NCBI GenBank assembly: GCA_030849805.1 | Contig: JASANZ010002245.1 | Location: 1 to 64,000, forward strand | Direction of reading: 5' to 3' | Source: Sergeia podlipaevii | Taxonomy: Eukaryota > Euglenozoa > Kinetoplastea > Trypanosomatida > Trypanosomatidae | DNA: 64,000 nucleotides | In this document: piece by piece, positions 1 through 9,250 of the stretch | Numbering within the stretch: the first letter of the stretch is position 1 | Layout: each line of letters opens with the position of its first letter | Notes under the pieces: generated by a model | Databases searched by the model: none | Told to the model about the DNA's origin: nothing | The model's input: the letters and a program-made list of their open reading frames with translations, nothing else | Translations under genes and position numbers: made by a program

Positions 1-1
1 C

Positions 2-70
2 AATATCCGCCTTTGCGTAACCAAGGCAACCCATCACCACGGCGACATGACGTTAGCCGCCATTGAGTAG
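2..70 (+). CDS. Possible C-terminal tail of a plus-strand gene (partial)
   Basis: Plus-strand frame 2 is open from the window edge to a TAG at 68-70 and reads NIRLCVTKATHHHGDMTLAA followed by IE. The piece IRLCVTKA, then a histidine/acidic stretch and an alanine-rich helix, resembles the C-terminal end of alpha-oxoamine synthases such as the serine palmitoyltransferase subunits, but only 22 residues are visible. No minus-strand frame here has a start codon and runs off the edge. If real, this would be the end of a convergent plus-strand gene and would mark a strand switch. It may equally be a chance open frame. Confidence 0.2.
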   Translation, partial: NIRLCVTKATHHHGDMTLAAIE

Positions 71-901
71 AATGAAGAAGGTGAAGTGCGATCTCTTTGT
101 ACTTACAGCATAAGAGGCCTGGCGCTTCACTTCTTCCCTCATCCAGATTAGAGGATGAAGCTCAGAGTGTGAGGGGACCACAGTGTCCGCATGTTGCTAC
201 TACTACTATGCATCTGCACAGACTTACATGGAAAGGAAAGCTAGTACATTGATACTTCTCTATTCCTTTTCAAATATAAATAACGACGATAGTTGTTGTG
301 GTGAGGCGGTAGCACCACTCTTACAGTGGGGCCTAGTTAAATAGATCTCTAGCGACCAGAATGTGATGTGTAATTCTTTGCCGAACTCAAATGATAGATA
401 GATAGATAGATGAAAAGAGATATAAACCCGTTCACCCGTTTTTTTTTTTTTAATTATATATACTCTTTTCTTACTTCCTAGAACTAACTGAGAACCAGCG
501 ACAAGCATAAAGGCAAAGTGCATTCATTTTTGTAGATTGATACAGGTATAAATATATGGAGAAGAGTTCTTATTCCTGCCAAAGCAAATACTTTAAACTA
601 TCATTAAACTCCATCATATATATGCTTTTTCAAGAAATCCTTACATTGACGTAAAGCATAGAGATTTCATTTAAAGCAAAGGACCCCCCCCCTCTACTCC
701 TCTCATTATCCGACCAAATCTTCACATACATACACTTGCAAATAAGCGTACTCGAAGAAAAAAAAATAACAACAACAACAACCAAAAAAAAGGCAGGCAA
801 CATCAATAACAACAAACAAGAACGAAAGGTGCGTGCGCTTGATTTTTCTCTCTCAAGTTCTCTCTCTCTCTCTCTCCTGCCTAGCTATATTTTATTTTTA
901 A
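71..901. other. Spacer at the left end of the cluster
   Basis: No gene seen. The first 180 bases are less AT-rich than a typical spacer here. Further right are a (GATA)n tract near 391-412, a run of nine C at 684-692, a (CT)n tract near 858-876 and the start of a (CA)n tract that runs into the PAQR gene. On the minus strand this is the 3' UTR and downstream flank of the first PAQR gene. Confidence 0.6.
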
Positions 902-921
902 TCACACACACACACACACCA
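902..921. repeat. (CA)n microsatellite encoding the PAQR C-terminus
   Basis: On the minus strand the (GT)n run is read GTG TGT GTG TGT GTG TGA, so it supplies both the terminal V-C-V-C-V and the stop codon. Adding or losing one GT unit would shift the frame but still reach a TAA or TGA immediately, so the end tolerates repeat slippage. Confidence 0.9.
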
Positions 922-1942
922 CCTTATCGTAGTTTACATACATATCCACACAGTTGAAGAAGTGGGTGAGAGCAGCAGCTAACACAAACATGTGCCAAAT
1001 CTGATGACTAGAGAAGTAAATGTCAAAACGACCTGGCGCAAAAATTTCAGGAATCTTGAAGGCGTATATGAACACGCCAAATCCATAAAGAAAGAGCATA
1101 GCAAGAAGCCCCTTGACATACGGAGCATTCAGATCATCTGGAAGAAAGAAAGCCATGTGAAGAGTCGGGAAGAGACCTGAACCGACCATGCAGACATAAA
1201 AGACAATCTTGGTGGTCGCAAACGCCTCGGATGTCCAACGACGAAAGAAAGGTCCCAGCATGCCGACCACACCAAACATGCAAATCATTATAATGTACGT
1301 GTTGCGCCAGAAAGGCTTGCACGAGAAAACGTAGTAGCAAAACGGTAAAAATGATCCCACAATGAGAATGGTAATACCAAAGTAGTCCAGTGCATGTGCA
1401 AACATGTATAACCGCTCGCTCATGTGAGCCAGAAAAGTATGGAAGCAAGCGCTGCATATCATGCAACCGACACAGCCGAAGGAATAAAAGCCAAATATCA
1501 GAAGAGGGAGCTTCGTATGTTCCCCTTGTATGCGCGTCTTGCCACTCCCATCCTCCTTGTTTACCATCACGTTGCCTGTGGTGTACTCGGGAACAAGAAT
1601 AGTCGTGAAGAGATTGTAGACCAGCAAAATAAAAATCACCCCACCCAAAAGATGCGTCCAGATGTTAAACGTTTCGTTGTGAAGGCGACAGACACTACTG
1701 ATGCATCTCTCGGTTGTGTAGTAGGCCCGATAGCTTCCCTTGATATACTGGTTGTCACGCAAGTACTCTGGTACCTGATCGATCTCGTACAGAGGCATAG
1801 TAGGATCTGAGTTGTGTGGAATAGGCTTGTTTTTCTTCCGCGTGGGGGAGTTGAAGAGTTCATCTTGTGTGCGGGTGTCAAAGGAGCTAGAGCGTCGGTG
1901 CCCTGACTGACCGTTGATGTCCATTCTCTTCTTCATTACCAT
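902..1942 (-). CDS. PAQR family membrane receptor/hydrolase-like protein (copy 1)
   Basis: Progestin and adipoQ receptor (hemolysin III) family, seven-helix proteins with an intramembrane zinc site; animal and yeast members act in lipid homeostasis. Numbered from the ATG at 1942 (346 residues), the PAQR entry motif NETFNIWTHLLG lies near residues 89-100, the first zinc histidine in SACFHTF at 168, the conserved aspartate in LDYFGI, and the last two zinc histidines in HQIWH at 313 and 317. All ligands are kept. In-frame ATGs lie at 1942, 1936 and 1924. The first AG after the polypyrimidine tract falls at 1931-1932, inside the reading frame, so the start used may be 1924 (MDINGQ). The C-terminus, including the stop, is encoded by a (GT)n microsatellite and ends VVCVCV. 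It is the last gene of a three-copy tandem array. Confidence 0.9.
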   Translation of the reverse strand: MVMKKRMDINGQSGHRRSSSFDTRTQDELFNSPTRKKNKPIPHNSDPTMPLYEIDQVPEYLRDNQYIKGSYRAYYTTERCISSVCRLHNETFNIWTHLLGGVIFILLVYNLFTTILVPEYTTGNVMVNKEDGSGKTRIQGEHTKLPLLIFGFYSFGCVGCMICSACFHTFLAHMSERLYMFAHALDYFGITILIVGSFLPFCYYVFSCKPFWRNTYIIMICMFGVVGMLGPFFRRWTSEAFATTKIVFYVCMVGSGLFPTLHMAFFLPDDLNAPYVKGLLAMLFLYGFGVFIYAFKIPEIFAPGRFDIYFSSHQIWHMFVLAAALTHFFNCVDMYVNYDKVVCVCV

Positions 1943-4275
1943 TATGTGTGCGTGTGAGAGAAAAAAAAAGTGCAAAAAAAAATACTTAAGCACACACACA
2001 CACAATATATATATATATAGCAGTATTTTGCCAATAAGAAAATTATTATTAGTTGAGTAGCAGAAGTTCCTCTTTCTTTGCTGACGAACCCAGTACGCGT
2101 ATGTGTTGATTGAGGTAGAGAGACTATATTCCAGAAGTAAATAAACACACAAACAAACAAAAAGGAGGCAACAGAAAACACCAACTACCTAATCAACTTT
2201 ATTTAGAGGGGGAAAATAGGAGTGAAAAAAGAAGAGACCTCCTTTTCTTGTTTCGCCTCCTCGCTGTCAAGCAATGACAGCACTAAGAGGATATATATTC
2301 GCTGATGTGACAACTCTCCGAGTGACGATTGAAAAAAAAAAAACGGATTAGAGAAAAAAAAGCAAGAACATCTTTTAAAAAAAGGACAAGAGTGAGAAGA
2401 AACCATCACGCAAGTAGTAGCAGTAACCAAATAGCGAGGCTAAATGTGGACAACTCAAAGAAACTAAGAATTTTTAAAATAAACACAAACAGAAAAGAGC
2501 ATACAAACATGATTTCTCTTAGAATCATAATCGATAGCTCACTAGCGACACTGACTTTTCTTTGAACTTACTTCCATCATTTCGCTCGCTCAATTATTAT
2601 TATTAATTTTTTTTTTTCACAAAAGGCGTTCTACGCACATACCATATAAATGCACACGAGTGAAATATATATGCATGTGCGTTGTGGCTTGCTTACTCAC
2701 TCACCACAGCCAGGTACTCAGAGTATATTCTAGACACTATCTTTCCTCAGTAACGTGTATGAAGAAAAGAAAAAGAAGAAAAATCTTCCAAGAATATAAA
2801 CGTGTATTTTCTTTTCACCCATTGTGCTAATCTCCCATTTTCTCCCCCCCCATCCTTCCTTGATTGTCTTTTCTTTGACAGAAGAACGCCCGTTTCTTTT
2901 TCCCTTTTGCGAGCGTCTGATCGGCGCAAGAAGAAAAAAAAGAGCAAAGGAAATTCTTAATAAGAAATATAAGTAAAGAGAATTATATATGTGAAGATTT
3001 GCCGTAGTAGTAGTAGTAAAACACTCACACACACACACACACACAAACACTCTCTCACACACACACACACACACATACGCACAGGTAATGCTGCTATATT
3101 GCTCCATTGCTTGCTCATGCTGCTTTATGTACAAATTTTCATATATATAAAAATGGGACAACACAACACTATAAATAAACTTTGAAAAAAAAAAAGAAGA
3201 AGTACTATGTTTTAATGGGTGTTATATCAAATATTCACAAGTAAGGAAAACAGAGAACATCATCAACAGCAACAAAAAACAAACAAACAAACAAGTAGAA
3301 AGTATTTACTGCTCTTGTTCTTCGTTCTCCTATCTGCACCTGTTGTGGGGCTCTCCGATATAGCGTGAAACAGCAAAAATTCTCGTGTTTTTTTTTTTCT
3401 TTTTTTGCGCATCTTACTGTGCTTAATCGTTCCTTCAAGGAAAAATCCAAACAGAGGCACAAGCAGCTTCACATGATAGCCCGCAAGAATGGAGAATTTA
3501 TATATATAGGGGATATATCACAGATAAGCAGGGGAAGAAGGCCTTTGTGGAGCCACCCGAGACCTGTGTATCTTAATATAGAAGACACACCAACACGCAA
3601 TCACTTCCTTCAAACGGACCTTCGCGCACACAGCATGCCTTAATGTAAAGAAATAATAAATAATAATGAGAATATTATGTTAGAACACACAAGTGAACGT
3701 CATCGCAGCAACATCAAAAAAAAAGTACACGACGATAAAGATAAAGAAAAAAAAAACAATTCCCCTTCCTTAATAATAATAACAATAGTAAAAACACGTT
3801 CGTATTGCAATTTTCACTGTGGGGGAGAAAAAAAAAAAGATAATGAGTTACGGATGATTCATAACGGCACAGCGGGGAACAGCTATTTTTGTTTTATACA
3901 TACGCCCGAGATACAGATATATCTACACACTGTATGAAATGTATGTGGCATCCATGTGCGGGGTAATCCATCTATATATTTCTTTGAATCTGCTTGCTTT
4001 TGTTTCACTAGAACAACAATAACTCCCCCCTTCCTTTTTTTTACTGTGCTGTAGCACGATGCGTCTGAATATTGCGGCGCCGTATATATATATACATAAA
4101 TATTTGCAACATATTGATGAAGCAAAACAGAATGGCAAACCTCGAGATTCTAAAGGAAATATTAACGTGAGAGAAAAAAAAAAGGGAATGATACGCATTC
4201 GCAAATATATATAACTAAGAAAAAAAGGAGAATGAATACAGAAGTATCAGTACGTGCGCGTCTTTCCTCGTCAAA
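1943..4275. other. Long spacer between PAQR copies 1 and 2
   Basis: No gene recognised in 2.3 kb. Minus-strand polypyrimidine tracts lie at about 1956-1985, just upstream of PAQR copy 1. There are a (CA)n/(TA)n compound near 1988-2020, two (CA)n tracts between 3023 and 3076, a run of eight C at 2844-2851, and many A and T homopolymers. A stretch at about 3530-3640 is of higher complexity but has no convincing open frame. The spacer is far longer than the 300-800 bases usual in this window. Confidence 0.6.
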
Positions 4276-5619
4276 TCAGCATGCCCCATTACTAATCTTC
4301 AACAGCTGAAGCATGCTCACACAGTTGCAATAGTGAACCAATGCCGCCATAAGAACAAAAAAGTGCCAGAGCTGATGACTGGAGAAGAGAAAATCGAACT
4401 TACCAGGGAACAGACACTCTGGAAATCGCGTCACGTAGATAACAACTCCGCATACGTACAGCGCCATCATGAGCAGTAATCCATAAAAAGGCCACACTGT
4501 CATGGACGTAATGGGAAGTATCAAGAGGGCGTGAAAGCATGGGATGATGCCGCTCAGACCCATGGCTAGGTAGATACTCGTACGCACTGTCACGCGTTGC
4601 GAGAACGCCTCCGTCCCCGGTACCACCACCCCGACCATCCCAAGTGACACAATACACGTCATGTACACCGCACGCAAGGTAGGATGACAGTGGAAAAGCA
4701 TGTATAGTGGAGGTAGGAAGCTGACTACGATGAGGAGCGTAATACCGAGAAAGTCCAGCTGACCCATGAAGAAAGAAACCTTTTTATTGCAGTGACAAGA
4801 GAAGAGATGAAAAATGCTGCTGTTCAGCATGCAGAGCATGCATCCTGCGCAGAACAGCCCGTATACCAAACAGGACCCTTCAAGCGTCATGGACTGCTCC
4901 ACCGGAGCGAAAAGAAGCGTCATGCATAGTACGACAGTCAACACAATGAAAAGGAATAAACCAACCATGTGAGACCATATGTTTATAGACTCGTTGTGCC
5001 ACCCAGCAAGGCTGCAGAGGGTCTGTGTGGTGGTGTAGTAGGCGCGATAGCCAGTGCAAACGTATGGGTTTCTGGTAAGCCAATGTGGGACATCTTGGCG
5101 CTCATAAAGTGGAAGATGTTCACAAGGCCCCATGGTGAGTAAGTTCAGCTGTGCCCGCCTCTTCATTGCCTTTGCAGGTGGTTGAAAGGGTTCCGCTAAT
5201 GAGGAGAATACAGCTGCGGTGGGCGGTTGCACTGCATCACGAGTGCTGCCGTCGCTCACAGAAGAGATTTCTCTCTCTCCTGCCGCTGTTGTGGACATAG
5301 TTCTTCTTCTTTTTTGACTCATCCATGTGGAAGCTTGTCTGCTCTCGCGCGACTGCAGAGGATTCACAACGACAGTGGGACTGATCATACCGACATCGCT
5401 GCCGCTGCTGCTGCCATTCACACGATTGTGACTAGAGAGGCTGTCGCTATCGGTATCGGAGTTACTCTCACTGTAAAGGTTGGATGTCAAGGTGAGACAG
5501 CACAGATTGGATGTTGAGGACACAAACTTCTGAGGGCTACCTTCTTGCATCCCATTTGCAATAGCCTCCTTCTTCTCTTGTAGTTTGTCGCAGAAAAGCA
5601 TTTTTCTCTCCTCTTCCAT
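4276..5619 (-). CDS. PAQR family membrane receptor/hydrolase-like protein (copy 2)
   Basis: A 447-residue PAQR protein, the longest of the three copies because of a 160-residue serine-rich, probably disordered, N-terminal region. The PAQR core starts near LPLYERQDVPHWLTRNP (about 169-185), with NESINIWSHMVG at 209-220, the first zinc histidine in SSIFH at 271, the conserved aspartate in LDFLGI, and HQLWH histidines at 415 and 419. Zinc ligands are intact, which argues for a working protein. Seven hydrophobic segments fit the family. An ATG at 5619 opens the frame; another lies six codons in, at 5601. Sequence between copies is strongly diverged outside the motifs, so the duplication is old. 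Substrate or ligand is unknown; animal adiponectin is absent from protists. Confidence 0.9.
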   Translation of the reverse strand: MEEERKMLFCDKLQEKKEAIANGMQEGSPQKFVSSTSNLCCLTLTSNLYSESNSDTDSDSLSSHNRVNGSSSGSDVGMISPTVVVNPLQSRESRQASTWMSQKRRRTMSTTAAGEREISSVSDGSTRDAVQPPTAAVFSSLAEPFQPPAKAMKRRAQLNLLTMGPCEHLPLYERQDVPHWLTRNPYVCTGYRAYYTTTQTLCSLAGWHNESINIWSHMVGLFLFIVLTVVLCMTLLFAPVEQSMTLEGSCLVYGLFCAGCMLCMLNSSIFHLFSCHCNKKVSFFMGQLDFLGITLLIVVSFLPPLYMLFHCHPTLRAVYMTCIVSLGMVGVVVPGTEAFSQRVTVRTSIYLAMGLSGIIPCFHALLILPITSMTVWPFYGLLLMMALYVCGVVIYVTRFPECLFPGKFDFLFSSHQLWHFFVLMAALVHYCNCVSMLQLLKISNGAC

Positions 5620-7481
5620 TTTTTGTTTTATTTCCTCTGAGCGGTTTTATCGTACCGCTAAACTGATTATCGTGTAAGCTGGATAAATATGCGTGTGTGT
5701 ATGTACACCGTAGCTTCTTGTGGCTCCTGGGTGTTTGTTTCTTGTGTTAGTTTCTCTTCATAATTTGGGAAAAAGGAAAAAAAAAATGGCGAGTGAGAAG
5801 TAAAAAACTAAAATAAAAAATAAAGATAAAGAGAAAAATCAAGTAAATCGTGCATGTGCTGTAAACAAGTGAGCATTTACAACATAAACAATGATAGCCA
5901 TGTAGAGATAAAGAGATGTACTAATTGCCTTTTATTTTTATTATTTATAAAAAAAGATATATTCTCTGGCGATAAATATATCATGTAAACTGTCTCAAAA
6001 CAGAGCAATTGATTCCACCCTTCCCTCGTTCACCGTTCCCTTTTGGACAAAGGGAGTTCAAAAGCTTTTTATCCATGTCCCTTTTTTGTTCTCTCTCCCG
6101 CCCCGTTTTTCGTTTTGTTGTTGTTGTTGTTGTTGGTTTCTTACTCATTTGACGCGCAGATGCTTAATTATAAAGAAAGCACATGCTCCCCTTAAACGAA
6201 AACTAAAAAGGAGGGCACATGTCCACACACACACACACACTCATGCATAATCTATGGCAATATATTTATATATAAATATAAGTAAATAGATGTATCTTGC
6301 AGATAACAAATGTAGGAAGTTGGAGAAAGTACATACTACAAAAAAGAATAATTGCAAATAGAGAAAGGTGAAGTAGTGTCGCACACACACACACACGCAC
6401 AGATGACTTGGCAAGTGTGTCCCTTGTCAATAACTCGAGGAATGATATACAGCGTAGAAAGCAAAGCGCACGCGAAGCGCCTGTGTGGAGCACCAAAATA
6501 AGCAGCAACCTTCGCAGTGTATATCCTCTACTCGCAAAACTTAAGTTTTTCTTTCCTTTCCAGCTTCTATTTTCATTGATTGTTTGTAATTTTACAAAAA
6601 AAAAAGAAGAAGAAAAGGCATACATGATAATGTGACTACAAACAAGCGATCACTTCTTTCCTCACGTGTTCGTGCATCACAGCGCCACAATGTAAATGCA
6701 GTACAAATGCAAGTGTGCAATAAACAAATAATAATAATCAAATTTGAAAACATTAAACATCCAAGCATAAAAAGTAACGTATTGCATGGGTTCAGCAGAA
6801 AGTAGAAAAGACGGGTATATAAACTCTGCTTCTCATGTTAAACACATACACATAGCAACTTATCTTTCGTTTCGTATCTATGTCCATTGCATTTTCTTTT
6901 TTAAGAATAAAGACAAAAAGTTGTATAGAAAAGAAAAAAATAGAGAGGAAAAAACAAAATAGCAGAGAATGAAATGCCACAACATACAGCAAACGATTTT
7001 CCTATTATCCTTCTATTTCCCCCTTCATGTGTTTGTGCTCATGTAGCACCAAACGTGTGTTGTGTAGAACCTACCAAAAAAAGGAAGAAAAATAAAACAA
7101 CAAGCAGATACGGTATGCAACCGTTAGCTAAAAGGAGAGGGACACCAGAAGAAGCAATCAGGACAGAAGAGCTAACCTACAAATATGTATAGTAGTCATG
7201 TATCATAAACAAAGTGCCAAATAATGATAGAAAAAAAACTCAAATCAACACCCTTCTCTCTCTCTCCCTACTCCATATACATATATGTCTCCCTCTCTAC
7301 CCTGTATCCTTCCCTCTCAGTACGTGAACACAACTGTAGCAATCCAGAATAAGATAGCGCTCATGTCGCTCATTTATATGACGTCTCAATTGAAACCCTC
7401 CTTCTCTCTCTCTCTCTCTCTCGAGGGGGATAATTGTGCTTTTTTTCCCCCTTTCGTTCGCGACACAACTGTGTCCTATTA
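5620..7481. other. Long spacer between PAQR copies 2 and 3
   Basis: No gene recognised in 1.9 kb. It contains a (GTT)n tract near 6115-6135, (CA)n tracts near 6223-6240 and 6380-6396, (CT)n tracts near 7250-7266 and 7402-7423, and a more complex stretch at about 6400-6540 without a usable open frame. Confidence 0.6.
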
Positions 7482-8540
7482 TTAAGCACACTCACCACCT
7501 TCAGGTCCCGTCACGCGCCACAGCTGAAACGCAGCCATGCAGGTAAAGTAGTGAATGACTGCGGCGGCAAGCACAAAGATGTGCCAGAGTTGGTGACTGT
7601 GCAGAGCCACGTCGAAAGCACCAGGAAACCACCGCTCCGGGATCTTAAAGATATAGATTATCATCCCAGCTAGATACGTGAGCACCATAATCGCCATGCC
7701 TTGATAAACAGGTTGGGACATGTCGTTAATGGGCATCCCAAAGATGATGTGCATGGCAGGAAGTGCGCCAACAGCGGAAAGAGTGAGATATAAGATGAGC
7801 CGCGGCCAGTAAAACGCAGGCGAATTGTAAAAGGAAAAGAAAGGCCCGACGAGACCGAGAACACCCACAGAGGTAACGGCGGCAAGATACGTCGCGCGAA
7901 CAGCCTTGAGGCAGGAAAAGAGATAGTACACAGGGGGATAGAAGCTACCAACAATCATGAATGTAATGCCAAAGTAATCGAGCGCGAGTGCGCCGTTGTG
8001 TACACGTTCGCACTCATGGCCAGAAAGAGTGTGATACAGACTGGACCCACCAAGCATCACCATGCTGCCAAGCTCAAAGAAGAAGAAGACAGCGTAATCT
8101 TCAAGGCGATTCAGCCCAAAGTCCACTAGAATATGAACAGAAAGCACAAGGACCACAACAAAACCAAGGAGGTGAATCCAGATATTACCAGTCTCGTTAT
8201 GTACAGCAAAGACGCTCTTGAAGCACTGCATCGTGGAGTACCCACAACGGTAATAGCTGAGAATAAACGGGTTGCCCTTCTGCCACTCTGGGATGTCTTC
8301 TTCGTCGTAAAGGGGGAGATCATCCCTGCATGTCACCTTCGACGGCGCAGTGGCCATTGGTCTACTACTACTACTGATGCTGTTAGATGAGGGCAGAGAT
8401 GCCAAGTGATTTGCGATCATCTCAAAGTTTCCCTTTGCTTGCGAGGCGGTTTGCTCGGCTGCGCTTACCGTCTGCCTACGTGCCTCTGCAAGACGCTTAC
8501 GTGGTGTCGCTCCGTAGCCGCGAACTAGTGCGTCGCACAT
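7482..8540 (-). CDS. PAQR family membrane receptor/hydrolase-like protein (copy 3)
   Basis: A 352-residue PAQR protein and the first of the three to be transcribed. The core begins at LPLYDEEDIPEWQKGNPFI (about 75-93), followed by NETGNIWIHLLG at 115-126, the first zinc histidine in SSLYH at 170, LDYFGITFMIVGS, and HQLWH with histidines at 316 and 320. NETGNIW is the form closest to the family consensus, so this copy may be nearest to the ancestral one. Seven membrane segments are expected, with the short N-terminal domain cytosolic as in AdipoR-type proteins. The ATG at 8540 is the only reasonable start. Role in lipid or ceramide signalling is inferred from the family only. Confidence 0.92.
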   Translation of the reverse strand: MCDALVRGYGATPRKRLAEARRQTVSAAEQTASQAKGNFEMIANHLASLPSSNSISSSSRPMATAPSKVTCRDDLPLYDEEDIPEWQKGNPFILSYYRCGYSTMQCFKSVFAVHNETGNIWIHLLGFVVVLVLSVHILVDFGLNRLEDYAVFFFFELGSMVMLGGSSLYHTLSGHECERVHNGALALDYFGITFMIVGSFYPPVYYLFSCLKAVRATYLAAVTSVGVLGLVGPFFSFYNSPAFYWPRLILYLTLSAVGALPAMHIIFGMPINDMSQPVYQGMAIMVLTYLAGMIIYIFKIPERWFPGAFDVALHSHQLWHIFVLAAAVIHYFTCMAAFQLWRVTGPEGGECA

Positions 8541-9250
8541 GATAATACTAATACTTTTTTTTTTTTTTTAGATGAGATAAAATTCAATAAAACTTGTAAT
8601 GAAGAAGCAAAAAGCTTACTGCTCCCTATTTTTTTATTATATAGATTACAAGATGGAAGTGTGAGTTTCCACTTCTTTACTGGCAAATGACAACAACAGT
8701 TAAACAAAAGAAATAGATAATGATAAAAAAAATGAAACTTTCGAGCCTTGTGTGGGAGTAAAGTATAAATCAGACTCGGACACGCAGAAGTTGGCTCCAA
8801 AAGAAAGAAAAGTAGAACTGCTGACGATAGGATAACATATAGTAGAACGGAAAAAAAAAATGTGTAAGAGAAAAAGAAGATAATTGTTTGCATAAACAAG
8901 AGAGAAAAAAAAGGGAATGCATAACATCAACTGCCATTTTGCTACTAAAACAAAAGCAAAAGAAAATAGAAACAATGTTTGCTGGTGAGGGTACAAACAA
9001 ATATTAATCTCTTCAAATAAGCTCCGCATAATCCTCTCCTACCAAAAGGCAAGATAAAAAAAAAACTGAGCAAAAAGCACCGAAGGATGTGACAACACCC
9101 ATTCATAAGAGTCTCTCCTCCGGTAGGTTTATCAAAAGGAAAAAAAGGGAATCCAATCCTCCCAACTAACGCGCTTCACAGCAGACCGCATATATGGCCC
9201 TTCTCCATGACGTCCTTGTGCATATATATATATCTCCACTGCCTACCTGC
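8541..9250. other. Spacer between PAQR copy 3 and the PCIF1-like gene
   Basis: No gene seen. AT-rich, with a run of about 14 T at 8555-8569 and a short (TA)n near 9221-9232. Confidence 0.6.

Noticed and set aside
1943..2152. In-frame upstream extension of PAQR copy 1
   Set aside because: It has no ATG, is built from CA and poly-T repeats, and includes the polypyrimidine tract that should act as splice signal.
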